A stretch of DNA of 20,698 nt from Gracilaria caudata (Eukaryota; Rhodophyta; Florideophyceae; Gracilariales; Gracilariaceae). The stretch covers positions 1 to 20,698 of the forward strand of contig JASCIV010000416.1 of assembly GCA_030374735.1 (NCBI GenBank), written 5' to 3'. Positions 1 to 7,992 of the stretch are shown here, piece by piece. The first letter of the stretch is position 1, and each line of letters starts with the position of its first letter. The notes beneath the pieces are model-generated. The model saw nothing but the letters and a program-made list of their open reading frames with translations, made no database searches and was not told the DNA's origin. The position numbers were made by a program, and so were the translations under genes.

Positions 1-79
1 GTTTCGGATCAATCCGAAACCATTTTGAAACTTCATCCGAAAAGAAGGTCATTTCGGATTTTTCGGATTGGTCCGAAAC
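1..79. promoter_or_regulatory. Cluster of TTTCGGA/TCCGAAA boxes, partly palindromic
   Basis: Five copies of the heptamer TTTCGGA or its complement TCCGAAA lie within 79 nt: 2-8 (+), 13-19 (-), 36-42 (-), 52-58 (+)/61-67 (+), and 72-78 (-), six if the two tandem copies at 52 and 61 are counted apart. The first pair forms a 9-bp inverted repeat with a 2-nt centre (1-20). The last pair is a second imperfect inverted repeat (61-79). The cluster starts at the window edge and may continue upstream. Repeated, oriented boxes suggest a binding array for a dimeric factor, or the end of a short inverted-repeat element. The boxes are seen directly; the function is inferred. Confidence 0.5.
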
Positions 80-477
80 AAAAGAGGGCTGATCTACACG
101 TATGTGTTGTTGCGCACGCTGTCATGCAGGCGGCCGAATCTGCGGGTCCCTGCTGCTGCGCGCGGCAATGGCGCCGCTGCATACCCATACACGCTCGTGG
201 CGAAACGGCGCGCAAGCTTTGGGGCGGCGGCGCCAATCTCACATTACCTTCAGCGCGCTCGATGTTCCGCGCTGTGACAGTTGTGCTTGTGGCACAATGC
301 GAGCGTGCCGATTTGCGCGACGCGCTGTGCAGCGTGCACACCCTGGCACATCGTGATTGGCGCGTTGCATCGGCAAACTGCAGCCATCAAATCTTCCCAA
401 TAGATAATGTTCGTACTTTCCGCCGCGTCTTCTTCGTCAGCAGACAGCCGCGTGCCACCACTCGCAAACACAACAAC
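80..477. other. Upstream region without a supported gene
   Basis: No ATG-started reading frame with convincing coding character covers this stretch. The frame of the downstream gene stays open back to position 25, but without an ATG before 478, and its translation here is rich in Cys, His and Arg without any recognisable segment. It probably holds the promoter and 5' leader of the gene at 478. No clear TATA box was seen. Confidence 0.4.
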
Positions 478-1746
478 ATGAGCCGTCACGCCTCCTTCTT
501 CATCGCGCCACTGGCCACACCACTGCCACCCTCATCAACAGCCGCCCCTCTCACAAAGCGCGTCGCCAAAACACACCGTCTACCCGCACGCGCGCCGCCG
601 CCGCCCAAGCGCCGTGTACACGCGCGCTGCGGCTGGCAACAGCAGCTTCTGCCCGACGAGTCCAGCGCGCAGAAGCTACGCAGCCTACAAACCGCCGCCA
701 GCAGCACCATCACCACGCTCGCGCCGCACACCGTCAGCACACACCATCTACACGCCGTGGACACCGTGTCCGACCGCGCGCTCGCGCTTCCCTTCGTGTC
801 GCGCGACGAGCGCAATTTGTTGCTCGACACCATCTCTCTCACACACTTCTTACCGCCGCAATGCGCGCCACCGCCGCGCTCCGCCGCCATCATCACCGCG
901 TCGCTGCCCGCGTCGCTGCGCGCGTTTCTGGGGCTGCACGCGGCGGCGTGCAACGCGCTCGCGGCGCACGTGGCGCGCGACGACGCGCGCGTGAACCGCG
1001 CGGCGGTGCTGCGACAGGCGCTGCGGTGGTGCGGCGTGCGCAGTTTGGCGAGCGTGGTGTGCGAGGCGGATGGAATGGGTGGTGGTGGCTCGTTGCCGCT
1101 GCGCGCGGCGCTTTTTTTGACGTGGATGGATGATGAGCGCGCGGTGATGGAGGTGGACGTGTCGCCGGCCACGGCGGTGGCGCTGGGCGCTGCGTGTGAC
1201 ACGCCGTGCTACGCGAGACGCGCGCTGCTTGACGCCGCTGGCGTGCGGCTGCGCGCAGCCGTGGCGCACGCGCCGGACGTGCCGGACGTGCCGCTGGCAG
1301 AGGCCACTGCTGGCGAGGCGGCGCAGGCGGCGTTGATGGAGGCGAGTGAGCTGCTGGCGGACGACGTGCTGAACATGTCGCAGCACGCACTGTTACGCTG
1401 CGTGCGAGCGTGCGGCATTGCGGCCACGAGTGAGCATAGTCGCGAGCAGCTGTTGAAACGCCTGTTGCCGCGCATGTGCGAGGTGCAACGACGAGAAGTG
1501 GCAATCGCGCTCGCCGCGGAACAGAAGCGCTACGAACTGGCGGCGGGGTTGCAGCGTGGGCGCTCGCAGAGAGGCGCGCTGTTTGCGCGCATGCGCGACG
1601 CGGAGCGCGCGGGTAAGTTGCGCGAGGCGCTGAGCATTGCGCAGAGACTGCGTGCGCTGGCGGCGGACAAACAGGACGTGAGCTTGGAGCCCGGCAGCTA
1701 TGACGCGGCGCTCGATCGCGACGAATGGTACAAGCCGTGTCGATGA
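478..1746 (+). CDS. Predicted organelle-targeted protein with SAP-like and UVR-like segments
   Basis: 422 residues from the first in-frame ATG at 478. The first ~55 residues (MSRHASFFIAPLATPLP..., then many Arg, Lys, Pro) have no acidic residue and carry an early Phe-Phe-Ile-Ala-Pro. That fits a plastid or mitochondrial transit peptide. Residues 296-331 (DDVLNMSQHALLRCVRACGI..., ending in REQLLKRLLP) have the helix-turn-helix spacing of a SAP-type motif. Residues 338-372 contain EQKRYELAAGLQRGR, which fits the UVR pattern (Tyr-Glu-x-Ala-Ala-x-Leu). The C-terminus ends in a motif-like block PGSYDAALDRDEWY (405-418). UVR motifs occur in UvrB/UvrC, Clp adaptors and plastid proteins. I do not recognise the full-length family. 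Third codon positions are strongly G/C, as in neighbouring genes. Likely an organelle nucleic-acid or Clp-related factor, but this is speculative. Confidence 0.6.
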   Translation: MSRHASFFIAPLATPLPPSSTAAPLTKRVAKTHRLPARAPPPPKRRVHARCGWQQQLLPDESSAQKLRSLQTAASSTITTLAPHTVSTHHLHAVDTVSDRALALPFVSRDERNLLLDTISLTHFLPPQCAPPPRSAAIITASLPASLRAFLGLHAAACNALAAHVARDDARVNRAAVLRQALRWCGVRSLASVVCEADGMGGGGSLPLRAALFLTWMDDERAVMEVDVSPATAVALGAACDTPCYARRALLDAAGVRLRAAVAHAPDVPDVPLAEATAGEAAQAALMEASELLADDVLNMSQHALLRCVRACGIAATSEHSREQLLKRLLPRMCEVQRREVAIALAAEQKRYELAAGLQRGRSQRGALFARMRDAERAGKLREALSIAQRLRALAADKQDVSLEPGSYDAALDRDEWYKPCR

Positions 1747-2042
1747 GATGTGGCACACGGCGAACACGTGCGTGGTGGGAAAGCGCGCGGCGCACGACAG
1801 CGACGCGGCACAATTCATCAGGTTGACACGCTGTGGCTGTGGCTGTGGGTGTGGTGTGGCGCGTCGGCAAAAGTTGATTTAAAACGGTGGCAGCAGCTAC
1901 CTTTGTACACAAAAGCCCTAAACGCGCGCGCGTGCGTGTGTGCTGCGTGAAACTGCTGGCGTTTTTGCTTCTCAAAGTGCGCCGCGGTGACGACGTTGCC
2001 GAGCTGCTGCTGCTGCTGCTGCGCGCGCCTTGGGCATGCGCG
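1747..2042. other. Intergenic spacer and uncertain 5' end of the next gene
   Basis: This lies between two same-strand genes. The frame of the downstream gene is open from a TGA at 1875-1877, and the translation from about 1930 looks coding (Leu-rich, G/C third positions), but it has no ATG before 2043. Either the start is at 2043 or a short upstream exon is spliced in; gcag acceptor-like sequence occurs near 1890-1896. Confidence 0.35.
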
Positions 2043-2798
2043 ATGCGTGCGCACGACGACGGCGACAACGAGCGACCGCCGCGCGGCGGCGCTGCGGCCG
2101 CGGCTGTGGCGGCGCCACACGCGCAAGGCGCGTATATGTGGCAAACGGTGCCCACCGCGTACGCGCATCTGGCGTGCTCGTTGCTGCACACGTTACCGAC
2201 GCCGCACTCGCGCATGCTGGCGTCCACCGCGTACGAGCGGCTGCGGCTGCTATGCGACTCGCGCCGCGAGACGTTGCTGCTGTGTCGCACGCTGGTGCGC
2301 GACGGCATTGTGGTGGGCGTGGCGACGAGCCATTTGTTCGATCAGAGTCGACATATTGTGCGCTTCCAACGCACCACGCCCGCGCAGATTGCGCTGGCGG
2401 CGGCGACGGCGTGTCGCGCGCGACAGCACGAAAGCGCGCAGCACACGCGCGCACGCGGCGCACGCGCACGCGGCGCTGCGTCGCAGGCGACGAATGCGCA
2501 CGTGACGGTGGTGGCGGAGGTGGGGTCTGTGGCGAATAGTCACAGTTGCTCGCATCTGTCGTTCAAGAGAGGCGCGGTGGCGGAGGGCGGAGGGGGGGCG
2601 GCGACGACGGCGGCGGGTGCGACGACGATGAAGAGCGATGGCGACGGCGAGGCGTTGCGACAGCGACGCTTCACCAGCGCGAATGAGAGCGGCAGACGCG
2701 GCGCGATGCGACGCTCGCGAATGGCGCGCGCGCTGTGGTGGAAACGGCTCAAGTCGCTGCGCGCGCCGTTTGGGCGTGCGCAGCGCTCCGCGCGCTGA
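2043..2798 (+). CDS. Hypothetical protein with a DEP-like segment
   Basis: 251 residues from the first in-frame ATG (2043); a second possible start is ATG 2136 (residue 32). Residues 34-110 look helical and end in SRRETLLLCRTLVRDGIVVG followed by a short block closing in HIVRFQ (73-109). This resembles the second half of DEP domains (helix with Arg-Glu, then leader Leu-x-x-x-Gly-Ile, then Phe-Asp and a closing aromatic Arg-Phe). DEP domains bind membranes or GPCR/Rho signalling partners. The rest is low-complexity: an Ala/Gly/Thr-rich stretch (175-195) and a very basic C-terminus (205-251). The stop lies 103 nt from the convergent MCM10 stop. The DEP assignment is pattern-based and weak; a novel helical domain is equally possible. 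Upstream sequence may hold an unseen exon. Confidence 0.5.
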   Translation: MRAHDDGDNERPPRGGAAAAAVAAPHAQGAYMWQTVPTAYAHLACSLLHTLPTPHSRMLASTAYERLRLLCDSRRETLLLCRTLVRDGIVVGVATSHLFDQSRHIVRFQRTTPAQIALAAATACRARQHESAQHTRARGARARGAASQATNAHVTVVAEVGSVANSHSCSHLSFKRGAVAEGGGGAATTAAGATTMKSDGDGEALRQRRFTSANESGRRGAMRRSRMARALWWKRLKSLRAPFGRAQRSAR

Positions 2799-2901
2799 TG
2801 TGAGAGATGCAGTCAGAGAGAACGCACCACAACGGCAACGGGGGGGGGGAGCGTTGGCGGAGCGCGGTATACAGTTGGTGTATGTTTTTTTGGTTTTTTT
2901 G
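2799..2901. other. Convergent 3' intergenic region with G10 and T runs
   Basis: The 103 nt between two convergent stop codons contain a run of ten G (2840-2849) and two seven-T runs near 2885-2900. It must serve as the 3' end region for both transcripts. Confidence 0.4.
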
Positions 2902-4578
2902 TTATTCATCGCGCTCGCTGTCGGATTCGTCGGAGAGCAGCATCAGATGCGCTGGTGTCGGTGCGTGCGGTGCGAGCGGCGCGGGCGGCGCGGGCGGCGC
3001 GGGCGGTGCGGGCGGCGCGTGTGTGCTGCGTGGCGCTTGTTGGCGTTGCGTACGCGCTCGCTTCAACGGCGGAGCGCACTCGCTGCTGCGCCAGTGGTGG
3101 CGCGGAGCGAGCAGCGAGCCGTGCTCATCCAACGTGAAGCCCAGCGCTTGCAGCGTGTTCACCGCGTGCAAGTACTGCTGTGTTTGCGCAGCGCGCGCTT
3201 GAGACGGCGGCGCAGGCGCAGACGCAGGCGCAGACGCCGGCGCCGGCGCCGGCTTGGCGCGCCTTCGACTGTGTTGCAGACGACGGATTCGGCTCTCATC
3301 CTGCAGCTGGTGCTTGCCCTTCGGCGCGCTTGCGCGCTGACCAGCGTTTTCGCCGCGCGCGGCGCACATCATGGACGACAGCTTTCGTTCCTCGCTCGGC
3401 GGCGGCGCTCGGACCGCCGGTCGCAGCGCGTTGTTGAGCGCCATGCGCGAGGTGCTGGTGAGCCGTTTCACCTTTTGCGCGCTGTGCTGCGCGCACATGG
3501 TGAGCCGATTGGCGTCGAACCATTTGGCACATGCGCTGCCGTCGTATCGGGGTGCGTCACACACGGAATAGTCTGCGCACACGCCGAGGTAAACAAGCTG
3601 CGTTTCAAAGCTCACTTTGAGGCACACGCCGCGGATGTGCTGCTGTTGGGCGCGGCGCGGTGGTAGTAACTTGGGCTTGCGTAACGCAAACACCGCGCCG
3701 GGTACCACGTTGTGCCAGCGTTCAAACGCGGCGCCGAACAACAGCAACAGCACGCTGGTGGGCGAACAGCCGTCGCGTTGGAAACGAGGCATGTTGTACA
3801 ACGTCCATACGGCGTACGTGCCGCCGTCCTTTGCTCGTTTCTTGGCGTGTTTTTGCACAACCACGCCAAACACCACCGCGTTGCGAATGGAGCCGTCGCG
3901 CAGTTGATCGCTTTTCAGCGCCAGCTCGCTGATGTCCACGCGCGTGTGATGCTCGAACAGCGCGTGCAGAGTGTGCGAGTCGTACGGAGATTGTTTGAGC
4001 GACATGTTTGTGGTGCGTCTGTCGTGATACGCGTGTTGGTGCTGTTGGTGCTGTTGTTGATGTTGTTGTTGACCACTCGACGGTTGGTTGCTTGTGGACG
4101 CGCTCACGATCTGTAACGAGCTGGCGGAACGCGCGCGACGCGGCTCGGCGGCGGCTTGTTTGGCGGCCTGCCGCTGCTGCATGAGCTCTCTGGCAGACGC
4201 CGGCGCGCGCTGGTCGCAGCCACGCGCCTCGCGAGGCGGCGCGCGCTCGTCGCCGCCACTCGCCTCGCGAGGCGGCGCGTGCTGTGCAGACGCGAGCTGG
4301 CGCGGCGTGTCATGGTCGGCTTGCTTGTGGTTGTTGTTCGAAACGGCGTTTTGCACGACTGCGTCGCGAGTGGTGACGGCGCGCTTTGGCGCGACGCCGC
4401 GCTGCTTGTGGACGGAGGCGCGAGAAAGACGCTGCGCATTGAGCTGCAGCGCGTGCAGCAGAGAGCGTTTGGGAGGCGACGCGACGCGCGGTGGGGAGGG
4501 CGGTACTTGTTGGTTTGGCGTCGGTTGGTCGAACAGCTCGGACAGTTCGGCGTCTAAGCGCTCGTCGGAGTCGCTCAT
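2902..4578 (-). CDS. MCM10: MCM10-like DNA replication initiation factor
   Basis: 558 residues from ATG 4578, the only Met before the conserved part. MCM10 binds DNA, the CMG helicase and polymerase alpha at nuclear replication origins. Residues ~195-335 match the MCM10 OB fold: an SPYD block, the strand VVFGVVVQKH, then GTYAVWTLYNMP and LLLLFGAAFERW. Residues 340-365 form the MCM10 CCCH zinc finger: C340-x9-C350-x11-C362-x2-H365, with DGSACAKWFDA in the middle. The N-terminus is acidic (DERLDAELSELFDQ), followed by a disordered linker with a 12-residue tandem repeat and a Gln/His tract (~169-182). The C-terminus has Ala-Pro repeats and ends acidic. The vertebrate C-terminal winged-helix/zinc-ribbon region is not evident, so this looks like the shorter, fungal-type architecture. 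No intron is needed. Its promoter carries E2F sites. Convergent with the gene at 2043. Confidence 0.88.
   Translation of the reverse strand: MSDSDERLDAELSELFDQPTPNQQVPPSPPRVASPPKRSLLHALQLNAQRLSRASVHKQRGVAPKRAVTTRDAVVQNAVSNNNHKQADHDTPRQLASAQHAPPREASGGDERAPPREARGCDQRAPASARELMQQRQAAKQAAAEPRRARSASSLQIVSASTSNQPSSGQQQHQQQHQQHQHAYHDRRTTNMSLKQSPYDSHTLHALFEHHTRVDISELALKSDQLRDGSIRNAVVFGVVVQKHAKKRAKDGGTYAVWTLYNMPRFQRDGCSPTSVLLLLFGAAFERWHNVVPGAVFALRKPKLLPPRRAQQQHIRGVCLKVSFETQLVYLGVCADYSVCDAPRYDGSACAKWFDANRLTMCAQHSAQKVKRLTSTSRMALNNALRPAVRAPPPSEERKLSSMMCAARGENAGQRASAPKGKHQLQDESRIRRLQHSRRRAKPAPAPASAPASAPAPPSQARAAQTQQYLHAVNTLQALGFTLDEHGSLLAPRHHWRSSECAPPLKRARTQRQQAPRSTHAPPAPPAPPAPPAPLAPHAPTPAHLMLLSDESDSERDE
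2977..3019 (-). repeat. 9-bp tandem repeat coding (Ala-Pro-Pro)n in MCM10
   Basis: Several near-perfect copies of a 9-bp unit (GGCGCGGGC on the + strand) encode Ala-Pro-Pro repeats near the MCM10 C-terminus. This is a coding minisatellite, likely variable in length between strains. Confidence 0.75.
4207..4278 (-). repeat. 36-bp direct repeat in the MCM10 linker
   Basis: Two tandem 36-nt units encode APPREASGGDER and APPREARGCDQR (MCM10 residues 101-124). A partial third copy follows (APASARE). The segment lies in the disordered linker before the OB fold. Confidence 0.8.
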
Positions 4579-4697
4579 TGCGGCTCGCGAAACAGCGCCC
4601 CGCCGGCCCCCGGCGCAGCGGCACGCAGGCGCGAGCGCGAGATGCACGCCAACACAAAGTGTGGCGGCGGCGCGCGGCTGAGCGCGGTGTTGCGCTT

Positions 4698-4720
4698 TTT
4701 CGCGCGTTTTTGGCGCGAAA
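4698..4720. promoter_or_regulatory. E2F-type sites upstream of MCM10
   Basis: Positions 4709-4720 read TTTGGCGCGAAA, a full match to the E2F/DP consensus TTTSGCGCSAAA. Immediately beside it, 4698-4706 reads TTTCGCGCG, a half-site. They lie 120-142 nt upstream of the MCM10 ATG on the shared promoter with the cupin gene. E2F control of replication genes, MCM10 included, is known in animals and plants; use here is inferred. Confidence 0.75.
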
Positions 4721-4851
4721 AAGTGGATCTGTTTTCACTTACAGTGGGTGTCAGCGCGGCGCAGCTGCCGACGCTGCTCTTGGCGCAACGCGCTGCGCTA
4801 AACAGCTTACCGCTGGCGCGGCTGCGCGCGACCTGAGCACGGCGCAACGTG

Positions 4852-4859
4852 CATAAAAG
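4852..4859 (+). promoter_or_regulatory. Possible TATA box of the cupin gene
   Basis: CATAAAAG lies about 100 nt before the ATG at 4956. A start ~30 nt downstream would give a leader of about 75 nt, which agrees with 4956 as the translation start. Confidence 0.4.
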
Positions 4860-4955
4860 CATAGACGGAGAGGGGCTCGCTGCGTGCGCGCTTGGTGGTC
4901 TTTTTTTTGCTGTGGCGTGAGGAGGAGCGAGTTGGCGCTTGCGCAACAGGCTGCC

Positions 4956-5496
4956 ATGCGGGAGACCATGATGATGATGAGATATCCTGTGGCGATCGTC
5001 GCCTTCCTCACAGGCTTGTTTGTGGGCCTTTATGTGAGTCGCGTTCTGTCGGCCACGCCTGGTAGCTTCGATCATACGGATGCGCCGTTCCACATCTCCA
5101 GTGTGCCGTTTTCTGGCGTGTCGCACAACCCGGAGATTCGGAAGAGGGTGCTGGCCAGGTACTTTCAAATGCCGCATATCACGCAGGTGGCAAAGGCTTA
5201 CATCCAACCTGGCCAGACCGCGTCTGAAAACTGGTACGTGCGTCGCCTTCTACGTTTGCTTGTTTTTTGTCTCCACGTCTGACTCGTTCTTGCTCTGTTT
5301 GTGCTGAAACAAAAGGCATGACGACATGGTGGAAATGTTCTTGTTTGAGGCTGGTCACGGCGTGTTGAACCTGGATGGAACCAACTACACCGTCACCGAT
5401 GGCTCGGTTGCATTGATCTTCCCACCCACCAGACACACCATTTTCAACACTGCTGCCGAGCCGTTGGAGCTCATCACCATAGCGTCTGTACCGTGA
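4956..5496 (+). CDS. Membrane-anchored cupin-domain protein (two exons)
   Basis: Exons 4956-5233 and 5316-5496 join to 152 residues. The start is the first ATG in frame. Residues ~10-30 are a hydrophobic segment (PVAIVAFLTGLFVGLYVSRV), either a signal anchor or an uncleaved signal. The cupin barrel follows. Motif 1 is G86...H94-x-D96...E99...G106, so the usual second His is Asp. Motif 2 is G122...P129...H133...N137. Splicing restores a Trp codon (TG|G) and joins motif 1 (ENW|HDDMVEM), which strongly supports the intron. Small cupins bind a metal and act as isomerases, dioxygenases or sugar-binding proteins; the substrate here cannot be told. It is divergent from MCM10 with a ~375-nt shared promoter. 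Confidence 0.8.
5234..5315 (+). other. Spliceosomal intron (82 nt) in the cupin gene
   Basis: Donor GTACGT at 5234 and acceptor AAAAG at 5311-5315. A CTGAC branch-like site lies about 33 nt before the acceptor. Without splicing the frame stops at 5282 and cupin motif 1 is cut; removal restores it exactly. Confidence 0.85.
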
Positions 5497-5856
5497 CATG
5501 AACAACAACTTGTTGTGAACAAACCCCAGCGCTTAATTTGCTCAGTGGTCCCCTTTTTTTTTGTTTTCTTGTCCAACGTTAGAAACGTCAGCGCCGCAGT
5601 TGTTATCGTTTTAGTATTGCTTTCGTGACGTAAAACTGTGCTGTCTTGTGTGTACGACGGTACTCAGTAGATGATCTACTTGTACGCATGCAAATGCGAG
5701 CCCTCTCTCTCTCGAGTCAAAAACCGCTCCCAATCGCACCTTCACAGCACCAAACAAATAATATTTCATATCGTGCGCACGGACCGCTGCCGCCAAAGCT
5801 CTTGTGCCGCATACGCGCCCGCCCTCTCCATCGCCACATCCAACCTTTGCATCGTC
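5497..5856. other. Intergenic region between the cupin and WD40 genes
   Basis: About 360 nt with a T9 run near 5553-5561. An ATG at 5671 is in frame with the WD40 gene and would add 62 residues, but that translation (Cys/Ser/His-rich) looks noncoding. I treat it as promoter and leader. Confidence 0.45.
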
Positions 5857-7992
5857 ATGCGCATTGTCGCGCACAACGGTCCAAACTGGACGCGAGATTC
5901 GTTGGCAACCAGCGCGCAGTACGTTGCCATCGCCGTCAGGGACACCGTGTTGATCTACTCGCACGATGCCACCTTTCAAACCGAACTGCGAGCCACCGGA
6001 GGCAGCTCACGAATCGCCTCTATTTCGTTTTGCAACGCGCCTTGTTTGAGCTCATTGCTGGCGGTTGCGAGTCAGGCTGGGCACGTTCGTATCTTTGATG
6101 TGGACGCGCGACGCATTTTTAGAGTGCTTGTTGATGGAGGCGCCTCTTGCTTTGCGGTGAGGTTTTTGGAGAACACGCCGTTTCGAGTGCTTGTTGTGTC
6201 CGATTTGCTTTGCGTGTTTGATATTGTGCAACGCGTTCGCGTTGTTGTTCGTCGACAGCTGCCTTTTAAACATGTGTATGTGGTGGAGCTCATTCCAAAC
6301 TTGTCGTCGTATGTGCTCGTGGCCGGAAAACGTGATGATGGTGCTTGTCTGTGTGTTGTGAATCTCTACGATCAAAACGATGTTCACGTGCTTGTCACGG
6401 GTTTTGCCGTTCACGATGTAGCCATTCGACACCGACTGAATCACACTCATCCTTACGTCATGGCTGTCACCTCTGCAAAGCTTTCATATCCCATGTTCTT
6501 CACGTCCCAAAACGGCATTCAGTGGCAAAAGCTTCCCGATGTGAAGCCATACGTTCCGCAACAAATTCGCACCGTGGACAGTTATGACAAGCAGAAAAAA
6601 CCGCTTCGTTCCAAGTTATTACGAACAGCCGTCTGTTGGGATGTGCATCAAGTTCTGTACACAACCGATACAAGAGGTACTATATTCGCGTGGAGAGTGG
6701 ATGATGCGTGCCAGATGCGCTTTTTCGCACAGCGACATTATGCCCATTCGCGCCAGATCTTCGCCGTCAAGTGTGTTCAAAGCCACACCATTTTCTCCAT
6801 TTCCATGGACCGCACGTTGGCAAAGTGGCGCATCACGCAAGTCGCGCAGCCATGTTTGGCGCTTCAGTGGCGTTCATTACGAACGCAAGGACCGGTAACC
6901 GCACTTGCGATTTCGAATCGACAAAAGCGTGTGCATGGAGTATACATATCATATACCACTGCTTCCAATTCCGTCGTTTGTGTGAGATGGACTCCGACTG
7001 AGCATCTGTTTTCTGTAGTGGCTGAAGCTTGTCCATCAAATCCGCAGTTGGGAAAGAGGAAACGAGAGCTGGTATCGTATGTCACCACTCCTGATCAACT
7101 TTTTGACCAGTCTTTTTCTATCGTGAAGGAGCAGCAGTCTCATGCCTTGTTTGTTTTCGGTTTTTCAGAGGGAAAGAGAGGTACGTTTTCCATTAGTGAC
7201 GGAAATGTGAATGCTAGCCCATTGCAAAGTGATCATTTTGTAACTTTGAGACAAACTATGGTTGCAGATGCAACCAAAGAAAGCAAAAAAGTAATCGAAT
7301 CTACTAACAACAATTCTGTTCCGAGTGATTTGAACGATCGGAGGAAGAGAAGACAAGTTCATTTGCATACTCCAGAGTGTTTGACAATGCTGGAGAATGT
7401 TTTGCAAGGTGATAAGCTGACTGGTGCTTGCCTTTTGCCCACGCAGAGCCATGATGAAAAGCACCAGGCGTGTTTTCTCGTTGGTTCTGCAAAAGGACTC
7501 TTATATTTCGTTTCCAAAGGAACACATATCATTCCACTCTCACAATCGCTGCCCGTGTCCTCCATCGCTTGTATAGAATATGAACCAACTTCATCTCTAA
7601 TTGCTGTGTGTGATACGAATGGAATACTGTTAACACTCAAATGGAACAAGACCAACTCATCCAATCTGGCGAAAGGAGCAGAAACGCATGCAAAGTCCAT
7701 GCATCGATACGAGCTACCCAGCGCTGTTCGCTTCATGCGCTGGTCAGAACCAGGTACGGATGAACGCAAAGAGGCACCAATTTCTGCCTATCTTTTGCTT
7801 GCATTGCAAAACGGGGAAACCGTTGTTTGGTCATCCAATGCACACGGCCGTCTCAGTCCAAGGGCTCAAATACGAGAACATCGTGGTCCGATCAACGGAG
7901 CTGTGTGGCTCGAGGAAAAGTATATTCTAACAGCAGGTGAGGATGGAACTGTTCGTTCCTGGGAAGTAGACCGACTCCCTCAATCCAAATAA
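5857..7992 (+). CDS. WD40-repeat protein, possibly Gemin5-like
   Basis: 711 residues from ATG 5857; the in-frame ATG at 5671 would give 773. The protein is built of WD40-type blades. Clear blade ends are HVRIFDVDARR, GTIFAWRVDD, SMDRTLAKWRI (residue ~316) and, at the C-terminus, GEDGTVRSWEVD. Many other blades are degenerate, and a low-complexity Ser/Asn/Lys loop occupies roughly residues 465-495. The opening (NGPNWTRDSLA...YVAIAVRDTVLIYSHD) and the SMDR block recall the N-terminal double propeller of Gemin5, which binds snRNA and the m7G cap. Gemin5 is about twice as long, with a C-terminal helical region that is missing here. Other multi-blade scaffolds (UTP or trafficking proteins) remain possible. 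GC content falls along the gene. A single exon is sufficient. Confidence 0.75.
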   Translation: MRIVAHNGPNWTRDSLATSAQYVAIAVRDTVLIYSHDATFQTELRATGGSSRIASISFCNAPCLSSLLAVASQAGHVRIFDVDARRIFRVLVDGGASCFAVRFLENTPFRVLVVSDLLCVFDIVQRVRVVVRRQLPFKHVYVVELIPNLSSYVLVAGKRDDGACLCVVNLYDQNDVHVLVTGFAVHDVAIRHRLNHTHPYVMAVTSAKLSYPMFFTSQNGIQWQKLPDVKPYVPQQIRTVDSYDKQKKPLRSKLLRTAVCWDVHQVLYTTDTRGTIFAWRVDDACQMRFFAQRHYAHSRQIFAVKCVQSHTIFSISMDRTLAKWRITQVAQPCLALQWRSLRTQGPVTALAISNRQKRVHGVYISYTTASNSVVCVRWTPTEHLFSVVAEACPSNPQLGKRKRELVSYVTTPDQLFDQSFSIVKEQQSHALFVFGFSEGKRGTFSISDGNVNASPLQSDHFVTLRQTMVADATKESKKVIESTNNNSVPSDLNDRRKRRQVHLHTPECLTMLENVLQGDKLTGACLLPTQSHDEKHQACFLVGSAKGLLYFVSKGTHIIPLSQSLPVSSIACIEYEPTSSLIAVCDTNGILLTLKWNKTNSSNLAKGAETHAKSMHRYELPSAVRFMRWSEPGTDERKEAPISAYLLLALQNGETVVWSSNAHGRLSPRAQIREHRGPINGAVWLEEKYILTAGEDGTVRSWEVDRLPQSK

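Noticed and set aside
893..2308. 471-codon open frame on the minus strand
   Set aside because: It lies opposite two better-supported genes, translates to Arg/Ser/Ala-rich low-complexity sequence, and is the antisense shadow expected in very GC-rich DNA.
2638..3666. 342-codon open frame on the plus strand, antisense to MCM10
   Set aside because: The translation is almost only Arg, Ala and Val with poly-Arg. MCM10 on the other strand has its OB fold and zinc finger.
4088..4681. 197-codon plus-strand frame over the MCM10 N-terminus
   Set aside because: No ATG-based coding signal or known segment; shadow of MCM10.
5671..5856. Upstream in-frame ATG giving 62 more residues on the WD40 protein
   Set aside because: The extra part is Cys/His/Ser-rich without blade features, and the propeller-like sequence starts directly after ATG 5857. 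Kept only as an alternative start.
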